Assembly: GCA_021234155.1 (NCBI GenBank)
Contig: JAJEKV010000002.1
Location: forward strand, 41,099,841 to 41,163,840
DNA length: 64,000 nucleotides
Direction: 5' to 3'
Origin: Isoetes taiwanensis
Taxonomy: Eukaryota > Streptophyta > Lycopodiopsida > Isoetales > Isoetaceae
The position numbers and the translations under genes are program-made. Of this stretch, positions 1 to 11,600 are shown in pieces. How positions within the stretch are numbered: position 1 is the stretch's first letter; every line of letters starts with the position of its first letter. Under the pieces are notes generated by a model. It was not told the DNA's origin and searched no databases. It worked only from the letters and a program-made list of their open reading frames with translations.

Positions 1-938
1 GGACTTTTTTTGTTCTTGCTCGAAGCAGGGGCCTTGAATGGATGAATCAATGATCGGAGAGGGGAACCGATGCCTGGGAGGGTGGTCCTTAGCGTACGGG
101 TCCCCAAGGGAGTGCTGCTAGGACAAGCTGCCTCGGGAATTTTGTTAGGGTCCGTCTCCTAGGGATGGGACTCTCCCCTCTAGTGAGGTGGCCATGCAAA
201 GTCCTGGCCTTGTTTGACTTGGGAAAGGGTGCCAGTCATGCTTGCCCAACAACATGCTGCCCGGACCGTTCTAATGCCAACTCTTTCCTCTGAACCTTAT
301 CCACAAATTCGAAAAATTGGCCTGTATGTTGGTGATGACCTAGGAAGCCAAATGACAAAAAATTATAGTTTAATTCCATACCATGCATTAATTACGAATT
401 TATTAAGCATGTCCAGCACACTCGTAGTCAATTGGCCTAGGATGTGGATGCCGGATACTGCCGGTGTAGGGCGTGAGTGTTTCTTTCTTTTGCAAAACTG
501 ATCTTGTAACTTGCTCCCTAGGGTAATTTTGCCATTCTGGATGACTTGGCAAAGTCAAATTGCCATTCCGGAGCCTCTGCAGTGCTCGAACAACAAAACA
601 CTCCAGTTTCTACACGGTCGCCCTCAGGACGCTCCGCGGTCTGACAAGTTCCCCTGGACCGATCGTGGAATCTTTTGGACCTTCCCGAAGAAGGGCCCTT
701 GAATGGAGGATTCAATGGTCGGATAGGGGAACCGGGCTCCGAGAGCCGGTGGTCATTAGCGTACTACCCACTGTGGGAGCGTTGCCAGGAAAGGCTGCCT
801 CGGGAACTTTTTTGAATCCCGCCTCCTAGAGTCCGGACTCTCCCCTCTTTTGAGGCAGCCCTGCAAGGTCCTGGCCTTGTTTGACTTGGAGAAGGGTGCC
901 AGCTCAGTTGCCCCACAACGGGCTGCCCTGACCCTTTG
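1..938 (-). repeat. Fragment of ~1-kb tandem array, reverse orientation
   Basis: This stretch is the reverse complement of the repeat units at 5,639-12,305. Landmarks shared in inverse order include the CTTGTTTGACTTGG block near 205 and 872 and the GGGCCCTTGAATGGAGGATT block near 694. It holds one divergent unit, a deleted variant joined near 400, and a second unit ending at the LTR boundary. The last five bases, CTTTG (934-938), are the target duplication of the gypsy element that follows. No host gene is seen; short open frames here are repeat noise. Confidence 0.85.
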
Positions 939-1536
939 TGTTTGGGGTCTGGGTTCGGGAACTCCTGCAAGACAGTCCTGCTGTGAGGACCCGTTGGATC
1001 AAACAGGAGAATCCGGTAGCTATGTCACACGGGATTTGCAAAAGAAACTAAGGAAGGGAAAAGAGACAACAAGAAAAACAAAAAGAACAATGTAGAACAC
1101 AATGAAGAGAACAAAACTCTTTGATATCAATTGTGATACATGAGCTCTCGCAATGGAGAGAAAGCAGAAGTGAGATAAGACCAAAAACTCATCTATCCCG
1201 TGAGGGCTAGATCTACTCATATATATAGTACAATGGCCTTTGGCCCAATATAGATACTCTGTCAAAGCTCGGTGCCGACTCCTGGAAGGGGGCCTGATTT
1301 GCAGGAACGTTGGCAGTGCCTCTTGAGACCCTGAAATGGCACAGATGGTGGCAGCGCGTCATTTCTCTGGGCGCCTCCTCTTGGTCCCGGGCACGGCCTT
1401 TGACTGCGTGGTCTGCGGCGGCTTGGTCTTCTGCGGGCCCTTGGATGACTGACCTGTGCCTGACTGTGGATTCTTGGCCTTGACCTGGTCCGTTGTGTGC
1501 ATGAATAGTCCTGTATTTGGAGGTACAGGACTAACA
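939..1536 (-). repeat. 3' LTR of split Ty3/gypsy element
   Basis: This 598-bp sequence is the reverse complement of 12,306-12,900, with scattered substitutions and small differences. On the minus strand it starts TGTTAG and ends AAACA, the usual TG..CA form. It contains a TATA-like run (ATATATATAG near 1,218-1,227) in the same position as the partner LTR. Confidence 0.9.
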
Positions 1537-1550
1537 CTTCCCCCCACCAA
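1537..1550 (-). other. Polypurine tract of gypsy element
   Basis: On the minus strand a purine run (GGTGGGGGGAAG) lies directly upstream of the LTR start TGTTAG. This is the expected position of the plus-strand primer for reverse transcription. Confidence 0.75.
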
Positions 1551-1680
1551 ACGACACTCAGGGTGAAGAAAAGGAGGAAGTGTTTCTGATGGCGGGAACC
1601 CGGCAGTTTGAAAGTGATCCTCACGGGAATGAGGATGGGCGCCATTGTGGTAATTGCCGATGAGATCTTGGCGTGTTTGA

Positions 1681-2073
1681 AGAGCTTCGGCTCAGAAGCA
1701 GAAGATCATAGATGACGCAGAAATTGCCACTCTTTGGCTTCAAAGTTCCACTCCAGTGACATCGACCTCACAGGGCCAGCTCTCTCATAGACGGTCCCGT
1801 GATCAATCCCGTCTCCTGCTAGAAAAGGACAATCAGATCTGCGACCTGCAAAATCAACTCCAGCACGCTATTCAATCTGCAGAAGATGCCCAAAATAAGC
1901 AAGAGGGCTATCTTGATATTGCTGTCCGCATTCCGCTTGATTTCTGCACTCCGTCCAGTTATCTGGATTATGTGGTTGCTCGACGCCACCTTTTTCTTCT
2001 CAAGTGGTACGCGGCAGATGGACATGTTAATAAGAATGTGTCAGAAGGTACCATGGCTAGATATGCGGCGTGA
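1681..2073 (+). CDS. Unrecognised ORF antisense to the gypsy element
   Basis: An open frame of 131 codons runs from just after a TGA at 1,678-1,680 to TGA at 2,071-2,073. No ATG opens the frame near its 5' end, so it is either an exon or a remnant. Its middle (RLLLEKDNQICDLQNQLQHA) has heptad-like spacing that could form a short coiled coil. It lies between integrase and the 3' LTR, on the strand opposite to the retroelement genes and upstream of the better supported small ORF at 2,214. I do not recognise a family. Chance open sequence is the main alternative. Confidence 0.3.
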   Translation, partial: RASAQKQKIIDDAEIATLWLQSSTPVTSTSQGQLSHRRSRDQSRLLLEKDNQICDLQNQLQHAIQSAEDAQNKQEGYLDIAVRIPLDFCTPSSYLDYVVARRHLFLLKWYAADGHVNKNVSEGTMARYAA

Positions 2074-2166
2074 GAAAGGATTCCTGAATTAGAAAGAGCC
2101 TTGCATTGCCACCACGTCGGCAATTTTTCTGATTGGTCCACGTCGACAGGGTTCCCGTCGGTTGGG

Positions 2167-2175
2167 CTATATAAG
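2167..2175 (+). promoter_or_regulatory. TATA box before antisense small ORF
   Basis: CTATATAAG lies about 46 bases upstream of the ATG at 2,214, the spacing expected for a short plant 5' UTR. The same arrangement is seen before the related ORF at 53,281. Confidence 0.55.
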
Positions 2176-2213
2176 ACGAGCAGTGGGCAAAGCTGAGACA
2201 CCCTTTTGCGACC

Positions 2214-2474
2214 ATGAGTATGGCATCGGCTGGTTTGAACGAGAACTGCACGATGCCTACCAATTGCCAGGAATGGATCACCTGCAAGATGAACTGTCTG
2301 GACCTCTGGAAATGCCACAACCGTGGCATCCCTATGGATGGCTGGTGCAGTGGGATGGCTGAGCATCCCGACCCTCTGACCAACGCCATGGAGGTGGTGC
2401 TGCATCTGCGCTGGGATCCGGAGCAGAACTACTACCACATCCTCCGCATCACCTCTGCTCCCAACCCGGAGTAG
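2214..2474 (+). CDS. Small Cys/Trp-rich accessory protein, antisense in gypsy element
   Basis: This 86-residue ORF starts with ATG behind a TATA box and ends in TAG. It has six cysteines in its first half. The pattern ITC-x-MN-x2-DL-x2-C is followed by PDP, then (E/D)VV-x-HL-x-W-x-PE, then an RI motif. The 76-residue ORF at 53,281-53,511, inside an unrelated DNA transposon, shares all of these in the same order. Conservation between two unrelated carriers argues that this strand and frame are real, although a longer open frame (1,968-2,543) overlaps it on the minus strand. Some plant Tat-type gypsy elements are known to carry extra ORFs antisense between integrase and LTR (the Grande 'gene 23' type), and the position here is the same. 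I do not recognise the protein and infer no function. Confidence 0.6.
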   Translation: MSMASAGLNENCTMPTNCQEWITCKMNCLDLWKCHNRGIPMDGWCSGMAEHPDPLTNAMEVVLHLRWDPEQNYYHILRITSAPNPE

Positions 2475-2612
2475 AGGGTTTTTCTTTAACTTAGGATTTT
2501 GGAAATAGGGCTCGACCCATTTTGTAAATAGGGCTTTGCCCATAGCAGAAGTAGATGGGCTCTGCCCTCATTTTGTCAAAAAAATTTCCTCCTATAATAT
2601 AAATATGCCGCT

Positions 2613-3967
2613 TTAGTCACTATCTGTGGATTCAGATTCTTGTGCTGCATCAGGTGTATGACTGTCTGTATTTGTTGTATGAAAGGGTTTGAGGCGAAAG
2701 CCATTAACCAGTGTAGGTAATGGAGTGCCATCTAATTCGGCCAGCTTGAAAACGCTGGGTTGTACAACTTGAACAATGTGATAAGGACCGAGCCACCGGA
2801 ACTTTAACTTCCCTGGAAAATTTTTGTAACGAGAATCATAAAGCAAAACCAAATCACCTTCTTGAAAAGTTTTGGTCTTCAGATGTTTGTCATGCAAAGA
2901 TTTCCGCAACTGTTGGCCATGAAGAACCCGAATATAAGTATCTCTCCTAAGTTCATCCAATTGTTCAAGCTGGTAAACTCGTTCTTGAAGAGCTGCAGGT
3001 GGGTTATGAGTGGTAGCAAGGTGGAACCGAAGTGTCGGAAGAATATATTCAAAAGGCATCAATGCTTCTTGCCCATAAACCAACTTAAAAGGAGTGTGAT
3101 CAGTAGCAATCTTGAAACAACAGTTGTAAGCCCAAAGAACAGTAGGTAACTTGTCTTGCCAGTCTGTGCGAGAAGCATCACAAATTTTCTTGAGAATAGT
3201 GATGAGAGTCTTGTTTGTGCTTTCAGCCAAACCATTCCCTTGCGAGGATAGTAAGGTGTGCTTTTGCGATGATGTATCAGCAGATAATCCGTCAGCTCCT
3301 TGATAGTGTGATTGACAAAATGAACACCTCGATCACTGACCAATTCCGTGGGACAGCCAAAACGTGTGATGATTTGCGTATAGATGACCTTGGCTGTGCT
3401 TGCTGCCGTGTTGTCTGGAAGTGCGCAAGCCTCCGCCCATTTGGTAGCATAATCAGTGAGAACCAGAATGTAGCGGGCACGGGTGTGCCGCGCAGGAGGG
3501 TCTATGGGTCCCACAAAGTCCATTCTCCATTTGCTGAAGGGAAGTGGCGTGGCGACCGGTGTCAACGGGAGAGCGTCACGGGCCGTGGGCCGACCTACAC
3601 GCTGACAGACATCACACGTGGGGGCGTGAGCGTGAGTATCCTTGAAGAGCGTGGGCCAGAAATAACCTGCGAGAAGTATTTTGCGTGCCGTGGTGTCACC
3701 ATGAAAATGACCTCCACCTAGCCCTTCATGTGCTTCTCGAACAATATCAGGCACTTCATGAGGAAGAACACAGCGTCGGAGGACTGTATCCTTGCCGTGT
3801 TTGTAAAGATGGCCTGCAACCATGGTATAGTCACGGACCTCACGGAGAAATTGACGGTGATGGGATTTAAGTTTTTCTGGAGAGAGCGTAGGATCTTCAG
3901 AGGGAAGAGCACCAGTGAGAAGATACTGCTGGTAATTATGAAACCAATGTGGCGTGGCCGTGACCAA
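2613..3967 (-). pseudogene. Ty3/gypsy integrase (frameshifted)
   Basis: Two overlapping minus-strand frames (3,967-3,059 and 3,230-2,613) together give a full integrase. The first has the HHCC zinc-binding region (H-E-G-L-G-G-G-H-F-H then C-D-V-C), the catalytic MDFVGPI and SDRGVHF aspartates, and then loses frame near 3,230. The second resumes with the catalytic-Glu region (MAESTNKTLI) and ends with a GPY/F-like module (RWLGPYHIV). No chromodomain follows. The enzyme would insert the cDNA into chromosomal DNA; the frameshift makes this copy inactive. Confidence 0.85.
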
Positions 3968-3979
3968 AAAGAGCTGAGC

Positions 3980-5638
3980 GTCAGGAAAAGTATCTGAAAC
4001 TCCCGTGGAGGGATCATCTGTCTGAATGCGTGAGAGATAATCCAGGACGACATGAGATTTGCCTGCTTTATGAACAATTTCAAAAGGAGCAAATTCTTGC
4101 AGAAGAAGGACCCAATGACAATTCTGCCCGTGGGCGTGGATTTATTTATCAGATAGAGAAGTGCTTGATGGTCCACAAAGAACTTGATCTTACTGCCTAA
4201 AAGATAATGACGGAAGCGTTGGACACAAAAAATTAAACCCAAGGCCTCCCTCTCAGTAACAGAGTAGTTGCGCTCAGCAGGATTGCATTTTCTGCTGGCA
4301 TAATGATTCGGTTTATCTGTGTGCTCATCAAATGCTTGTGAGAGAACAGCACCAATAGCAAATGCGGAGACATCTACATGGACATGAAAAGGCTTGTCCC
4401 ATTGAGGAGGAACAAGCACTGGGGCCTGAGTAAGCAAGATCTTCAACTGTTGGAAAGCAGCATCCGCCTGGGAATTCCAAGCCCAAGTGGATTCGTCACC
4501 CGTGAGTTTATGAATGGGATCAGCAATGGCTGCAAGTCCAGGAATGAAGGTGTGAATAATAATTTACCTTGCCCAGGAAAGAACGTGTCTCCTTGATATT
4601 GGATGGTGCTTGAGCTTTAAGCACGCAACTGATTTTAGCAGGATCCGTGGTGATACCTGCTTTACTGACCACATGGCCTAACAAAACACCAGAGATGACG
4701 CAGAAGGTGCATTTCTCAGGATTGAGACTAATGCCAGATTCATCACATTTCTGAAAGACGAGTTCTAATTTATCCAGGTGGTCATCCATGGAACTGTAGG
4801 CGGAAAAGTCATCTTGAAAAATCTGTAGAAAGGGTTTTTCCTTCATATAATTATGAAAAACCGAGAGCATGATGCGTTGAAACATTGATGGAGAATTTGA
4901 TAACCCAAAAGGAACCACCTTGTAGGCAAAAGTGCCCCACGGGGTGGTGAAGGTAGTCTTAAGTTGATCAGCTTCTTTGATGGAAATTTGATTGTAGCCT
5001 GAAAAACCATCCATGACGGAGTACATTTCATGACCAGCAACCTCTTCCAGAACCTGGTCTGTGAAGGGAAGTGGGAAGTGATCACGCTCCGTGGCCTGAT
5101 TGAGTTTGCGGTAGTCCATGCAAACGCGGATCTTACCGTTGTGTTTTAGAGCAATGACGATGGGGCTCACCCATTCAGAATGTTTGACCTCATAGATCAA
5201 ACCAACAGCTAGAAGTTTGTCAATTTCAGCCTTGACTCGGTCACGGTAATTTGGGTTGAGCCGGTACTGTCGTTGCTATACAGGACGTGCATCAGATTTG
5301 GTAGGAATAGTGAGTTCCCCCAAGTCTTTGTTGATACCCCGAAGATCTTTATAGCTCCAGGCGAAAATGTGTTTGAACTTTTTGAAGAGCGTGACGGCGC
5401 GTGCTCGATAGGTGGTCGGAAGATTTACAGCTAGGCGGACTGGTTGCCAACGTCCACAATCTCCACATCAGGAGTCTGAATGTGTGGGATAACTTCCATG
5501 TCTTGAACAAGATGAGCAGGAGGATGAAGCATGACAGGATGAGTTGCACTCTGCGTGGTGAAGAAGAGTGGTTGCTGAGCGTCAGCAAGCAATGGTTGCT
5601 TCATGACGGCGTGTACGTCCACTGTGTCTGGAGGAATG
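3980..5638 (-). pseudogene. Ty3/gypsy reverse transcriptase and RNase H (degenerate)
   Basis: The RT region reads from about 5,280 (AEIDKLLAVGLIYEVKHSEW), through MDYRKLNQATERDHFPLPF, SVMDGFSGYNQISI and PFGLSNSPSMFQR, to FQDDFSAYS, which replaces the usual hydrophobic-x-DD core. RNase H follows at about 4,446-4,130 with HVDVSAFAIGAVLSQ and ERNYSVTEREAL. A frame change separates RT from RNase H near 4,520, and more breaks follow downstream. Upstream of RT (5,638-5,300) is a poorly conserved Pro/Gln-rich linker that should have joined the protease now found at 16,112. Confidence 0.85.
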
Positions 5639-8600
5639 GGTTCTAGAAATGTTTGCATTTTGGGGGCCGAGTTTTGGTCTGTTGCAGTTGGGACATGGCT
5701 GAGAAACTGCATTTGAGAACGCGGAGCAAGGGGAACTGAACGAACGGAGTTTGGGTCTGTCCTCCTCCCGATGTGGCAATTAGAAGTCGGGGGGCACTTT
5801 TGCAGTGGCAAGATATTCATAAATTCATAATCAATGCATTGTATGAAATTAAATTTTGATTTTTTGCCAACTGGATTCCTAATTCATGACCAGTACACAC
5901 CCCAATTTTTGGAATTTTTGGAGAAGGTCTAGATCAAAGGGTTAGCATTAGAACGGTCGGGGCAGCCCGTTGTGGGGCAACTGAGCTGGCACCCTTCCCC
6001 AAGTCAAACAAGGCCAGTACCTTACACGGTTGCCTCACAACAGGGGAGAGTCCGGACTCCAGGAGGGGGGATCCAAAAAAGTTCCTTTATCCGACCGTTG
6101 AATCCTCCGTGCAAGGGCCTTTCTTCGAGAAGGTCCAAAAGATTCCAAGATCGGTCCAGGGGAACTTGTCAAATCGCGGAGCGTCCTGCGTGCGACCGTG
6201 TAGAAACCAGAGTGTTTTGTCATTCGGGCACTGCGGAGGCTCCGGAATGGCAATTCGACTTCGCCAAGTTGTCCAGAATGGCGAAATTACCCTAGGGAGC
6301 AAGTTAGAATGTCAGTTTTGCAAAAGAAACAAACACTCATGCCCTGCATGGCAGTATCCGGCATCCACATCCTAGGCCAATTGACTACGAATGTGCTGGA
6401 CATGAGCTATTTTGGCGATTCTTGGAGGAGGGGTGGTCTTCTGGCCAGGAAACTTGGTCCACAGGGCATATCAATGTTCTGAGTCTATTGGCAGAGCCAA
6501 ATCACAGTTCCGGAGAGGGGAGATTGCCCGTCCGTCCCCAGGACCTTGGGGAGAGGACTTTTGGGGCAAGCAGCTTTTGGGGGGTTTTTTTGGGTCCGTG
6601 ATCTAGCTTCAACACCCTCCCTCCACATCAAGACACAGCACAAGGTCCTGGCTGAATCTGACAAGGAGAGGGCCTCCGAAACATAAACCCTGTGGGTTGC
6701 CAGGTTGAGTTTGGGTCTGTCCTCTTCCCGATGTGGCAATTAGAAGTCGGGGGGCGCTTTTGCAGTGACAAGACATTCATAAATTCATAATTAATGCATT
6801 GTACGAAATTAAATTCTGATTTTTTGCCAAACTGGATTCCTAATTCATCAGCAGCACATAGCCCAATTTTTGGAACTTTCGGAGAAGGTCTAGATGAAAG
6901 GGTTAGTATTAGAACGGTCGGGGCAGCCCGTTGTGGGGCAACTGAGCTGGCACCCTTCCCCGAGTCAAACAAGGCCAGGACCTTGCAAGGCTGCCTCACA
7001 AGAGGGGAGAGTCCGGACCCCAGGAAGGGGGATCCAAAAAAGTTCTCGAGGCAGCCTTTTCTGGCAGCGCTCCCACGTTGTGATGTACGCTAATGACCAT
7101 CCTTCTAGAGCCCATTTCCTTTATCCGACCGTTGAATCCTCCATGCAAGGGCCTTTCTTCGAGAAGGTCCAAAAGATTCCAAGACCGGTCCAGGGGAACT
7201 TGTCAAATCGCGGAGCGTCCTGCGTGCGACCGTGTAGAAACCAGAGTGTTTTATCATTCGGGCACTGCGGAGGCTCCGGAATGGCAATTCGACTTCGCCA
7301 AGTTGTCCAGAATGGCGAAATTACCCTAGGGAGCAAGTTAGAATGCCAGTTTTGCAAAAGAAACAAACACTCATGCCCTGCATGGCAGTATCCGGCATCC
7401 ACATCCTAGGCCAATTGACTACGAATGTGCTGGACATGAGCTATTTTGGCGATTCTTGGAGGACTAGGGGTGGTCTTCTGGCCACGAAACTTGGTCCACA
7501 GGGCATATCAATGTTCTGAGTCTATTGGCAGAGCCAAATCACAGTTCCGGAGAGGGGAGATTGCCCGTTTGTCCCCAGGACCTTGGGGAGAGGACTTTTG
7601 GGGCAAGCAGCTTCTGGGGGGTTTTTTTGGGTCCGTGATCTAGCTTCAACACCCTCCCTCCATCAAGACACAGCACAAGGTCCCGGCTGAATCTGACAAG
7701 GAGAGGGCCTCCGAAACGTAAACCCTGTGGGTTGCCAGGTTGAGTTTGGGTCTGTCCTCTTCCCGATGTGGCAATTAGAAGTCGGGGGGCGCTTTTGCAG
7801 TGGCAAGACATTCATAAATTCGTAATTAATGCATTATACGAAATTAAATTCTGATTTTTTGCCAAACTGGATTCCTAATTCATCAGCAGCACATAGCCCA
7901 ATTTTTGGAATTTTCGGAGAAGGTCTAGATGAAAGGGTTAGTATTAGAACGGTCGGCATAGCCCAATTTTTGGAATTTTCGGAGAAGGTCTAGATGAAAG
8001 GGTTAGTATTAGAACGGTCGGGGCAGCTCGTTGTGGGGCAACTGAGCTGGCACCCTTCCCCAAGTCAAACAAGGCCAGTACCTTACACGGTTGCCTCACA
8101 ATAGGGGAGAGTCCGGACCCTAGGAGGGGGGATCCAAAAAATGTTCTCGAACCAGCCTTTCCTGGCAGCGCTCCCACGGTGTGATGTACACTAATGACCA
8201 CCCTCCCGGAGCCCGGTTCCCCTATCTGACCGTTGAATCCTCCGTTCAAGGGCCCTTCTTCGGGAAGGTCCAAAAGATTCCAAGATCAGTCCGGGGAAAC
8301 TTGTCAAACCGTAGAGCGTCCTGCGTGCGACCATGTAGAAACCGGAGTGTTTTGTCGTTCGGGCACTGCGGAGGCTCCGGAATGGCAATTCGACCGCCAA
8401 GTCGTCCAGAATGGCGAAATTACCTTAGGGAGCAAGTTACAAGGTCTATTTTGCAAAAGAAAGAAACACTCACGCCCTACATGGCAGTATCCGGCATCCA
8501 CATCCTATGCCAATTAACTACGAGTGTGCTGGACATGAGCTACTTTGGCAATTCTTGGAGGAGGGGTGGTCTTCTGGCCACGAAACTTGGTCCCCAGGGC

Positions 8601-11600
8601 AATGTCGACGTTCTGAGTCCATTAGCAGAGCCAAATCACAGTTTCGGAGAGGGGAGGTTGCCCGTCCGTCCCCAGGACCATGGGGAGAGGATTTTTGAGG
8701 CAAGCAGCTTCCGAAGGGTTTTTAGGGTCTGTGCTCTGGCATCAGCACCCCCCCCTTCACGTCAAGACACAACGCAAGGACCCGGCCGAATCTGACAAGG
8801 AGAGGGCCTCCGAAACATAAACCCTGTGGGTTGCCAGGTTCTAGAAGGGTTTGCGTTTTGGGGATCGAGTTTTGGTCTGTTGCAGTTGGGACGTGGCTGA
8901 GAAGCTGCAGTTGAGAACGCGGAGCAAGCGGAACGGACCGAACGGAGTTTGGGTCTGTCCTCCTCCCGATATGGCAATTAGAAGTTGAGGGGCGCTTTTG
9001 CAATGGCAAGACATTCATAAATTCGTAATTAGTGCATTGTACGAAATTAAATTCTGATTTTTTGCCAACTGGATTCCTAATTCATCATCAGCACCCCGTT
9101 GTGGGGCAACTGAGCTGGCACCCTTCCCCAAGTCAAACAAGGCCAGGACCTTGCATGTCTGCCTCACAAGATGGGAGAGTCCGGACCCCAGGTGGGGGGA
9201 TCCAAAAAAGTTCCCGAGGCAGCCTTTCCTGGCAGCGCTCCCACGGTGTGATGTACGCTAATGATCACCCTCCCAGAGCCCGGTTCCCCCATCCGACCGT
9301 TGAATCCGCCATTCAAGGGCCTTTCTTCGGGAAGGTCCAAAAGATTCTAAGATTGGTCCGGGGGAACTTGTCAAACCGCGGAGCGTCCTACGTGCGCCCT
9401 ACATGGCAGTATCTGGCATCCACATCCTAGGCCAATTGACTACGAGTGTGCTGGACATGAGCTACTTTGGCGGAGGTCTTCTAGCCACAAAACTTGGTCC
9501 CCAGGGCAATATCGACATTCTGAGTTTATTGGCGGAGCCAAATCACAGTTCCGGAGAGGGGAGGTTGCTCGTCCGTCCTTAGGGCCTTGGGGCGAGGACT
9601 TTTGGGGCTAGCAGTTTTTGGGGAGATTTTAGGGTCCGTGCTCTGGCGTCAACACCCCCCCTCCACATCAAGATATGACGCAAGGTCCCGACCAAATCTG
9701 ACAAGGAGAGGGCCTCCGAAACGTAAACCCTGTGGGTTGCCAGTTTCTAGAAGGGTTTGCGTTTTCTAGGCCGAGTTTTGGCCTATTGCAGTTGGGACGT
9801 GGCCGAGAAGCTGCAGTTGAGAAAGCAGAGCAAAGGGAATTGACAGAACGGAGTTTGGGTATGTTCTCCTCCCGATATGGCAATTAGAATTCGGGGGGCG
9901 CTTTTGCAGTGGCAAGACATTCATAAATTCATAATTAATGCATTGTACGAAATTAAATTCCGATTTTTTGCCAGCTAGATTCATAATTCATCACCAACAC
10001 ACAACCCAATTTTCGGAATTTTCAGAGAAGGTATAGATCAAAGAGTTAGCATTAGAACGGTCGGGGAAGCCCGTTGTGGGGCAACCGAGCTGGCACCCTT
10101 CCCCAAGTCAAACAAGGCCAGGACCTTGCACGGCTGCCTCACAAGAGAGGACAGCCCGAACTCCAGGAGGGGGGATCCAAAAAAGTTCCCGAGGCAGCCT
10201 TTTCTAGCAAGGCTCCCACGGTGGACAGTACGCTAACGACCACCCTTCTGGAGCCCGGTTCCCCTCTTTGACCGTTGAATCCTCCGTTTAAGGGCCCTTC
10301 TTCGGGATGGTCCAAAAGATTCCAAGATCGGTCCGGGGGAACTTGTCAAACCGCAGAGCGTCCTGCGTACCGTGTAGAAACCTGAGTGTTTTGTCGTTCG
10401 GGCACCGAGAAGCTCCGGAATAGCAATTCGACTTCGCCAAGTCGTCCAGAATGGCGAAATTACCCTAGGGAGCAAGCTACAAAGTTAGTTTTGCAAAAGA
10501 AAGAAAACACTCGCACCCTACACGGCAGTATCCCTCATCCACATCCTAGGCCAATTGACTACGAGTGTGCTGGACATGCTATTTTGGCGTGGAGGAGGGG
10601 TGGTCTTCTGGCCACGAAATTTGGTCCACAAGGCAATGTCGATGTTCTGAGTCCATTGGCAGAGCCAAATCACGGTGCTGGAGAGGGGAGGTTGCCCGTC
10701 CGCCCTCAGGGCCTTGGAGAGGGGACTTTTGGGGCAAGCATCTTTCGGAGGGATTTTAGGGTCCGTGCTGTGGCGTCAACACCCCTCCTCCACGTCAAGA
10801 CACGGTGCAAGGTCCCGGCCAAACCTGACAAGGAGAGGGCCTTCGAAACATAAACCCTGTGGGTTTCCAGGTTCTAGAAGGGTTTGCATTTTGGGGGTCG
10901 AGTTCTGGTCTTTGCAGTTGGGACGTGGCCGAGAAGCTGCAGTTGAGAACGCGGAGCAAGAGGAACTGATCGAACGAAGTTTGGGCTTGTCCTCCTCTCG
11001 ATGTGGCAATTAGAAGTTTTGGGGAGGGGGAGCGCTTTTGCGCTGGCAAGACATTCATAAATTCGTAATTAATGCATTGTACGAAATTAAATTCTGATTT
11101 TTTGCCAACTGGATTCCTAATTCGTCACCAGCACACAACCCAATTTTTGGAATTTTCGGAGAAGGTCTAAATCAAATGGTTAGCATTAGAACGGTCGGGG
11201 CAGCCTGTTGTGGAGCAACGGAGCTGGTACCCTTCCCCAAGTCAAACAAGGTCAGGACCTTGCACGACTGCCTCGCAAGAGGGGAGAGTCCGGACCCCAA
11301 GAGGGGGGATCCAAAAAAGTTCCTGAGGCAGCCTTTCCTGGCAGCGCTCCCACGGTGTGATATGCTAATGACCACCCTCCCGGAGCCCGGAGCCCGATTC
11401 CCATATCCGACCGTTGAATCCTCCATTCAAGGGCCCTTCTTCAGGAAGGTCCAAAAGATTCCAAGATCAGTCCTGGGGAACTTGTCAAACCGCGAAGCGT
11501 CTTGAGGGCGACCGTGTAGAAACCGGAGTGTTTTGTCGTTCGGGCACCGTGGAGGCTCCGGAATGGCAGTTCGACTTCGTCAAGTCGTCCAAAATAACGA

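Larger units (their letters stand above)
939..5638 (-). mobile_element. Ty3/gypsy retrotransposon, 3' half (inverted part)
   Basis: Reading on the minus strand this is spacer, reverse transcriptase, RNase H, integrase, a non-pol spacer with antisense ORFs, polypurine tract and 3' LTR. The pol order and the absence of a visible chromodomain, together with the DGGS-type protease in the other half, point to the Tat/Athila side of Ty3/gypsy (inference). The LTR is followed on its outer side by CAAAG (minus strand), which is identical to the five bases before the 5' LTR at 12,306. The two halves are therefore parts of one insertion. The break at ~5,638 runs directly into the tandem array. Confidence 0.85.

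Noticed and set aside
1968-2543. 191-codon minus-strand open frame in gypsy 3' spacer (possible env-like gene)
   Set aside because: It overlaps the plus-strand small ORF that has an independent relative at 53,281 and a TATA box; the minus product shows no membrane segment or known motif.
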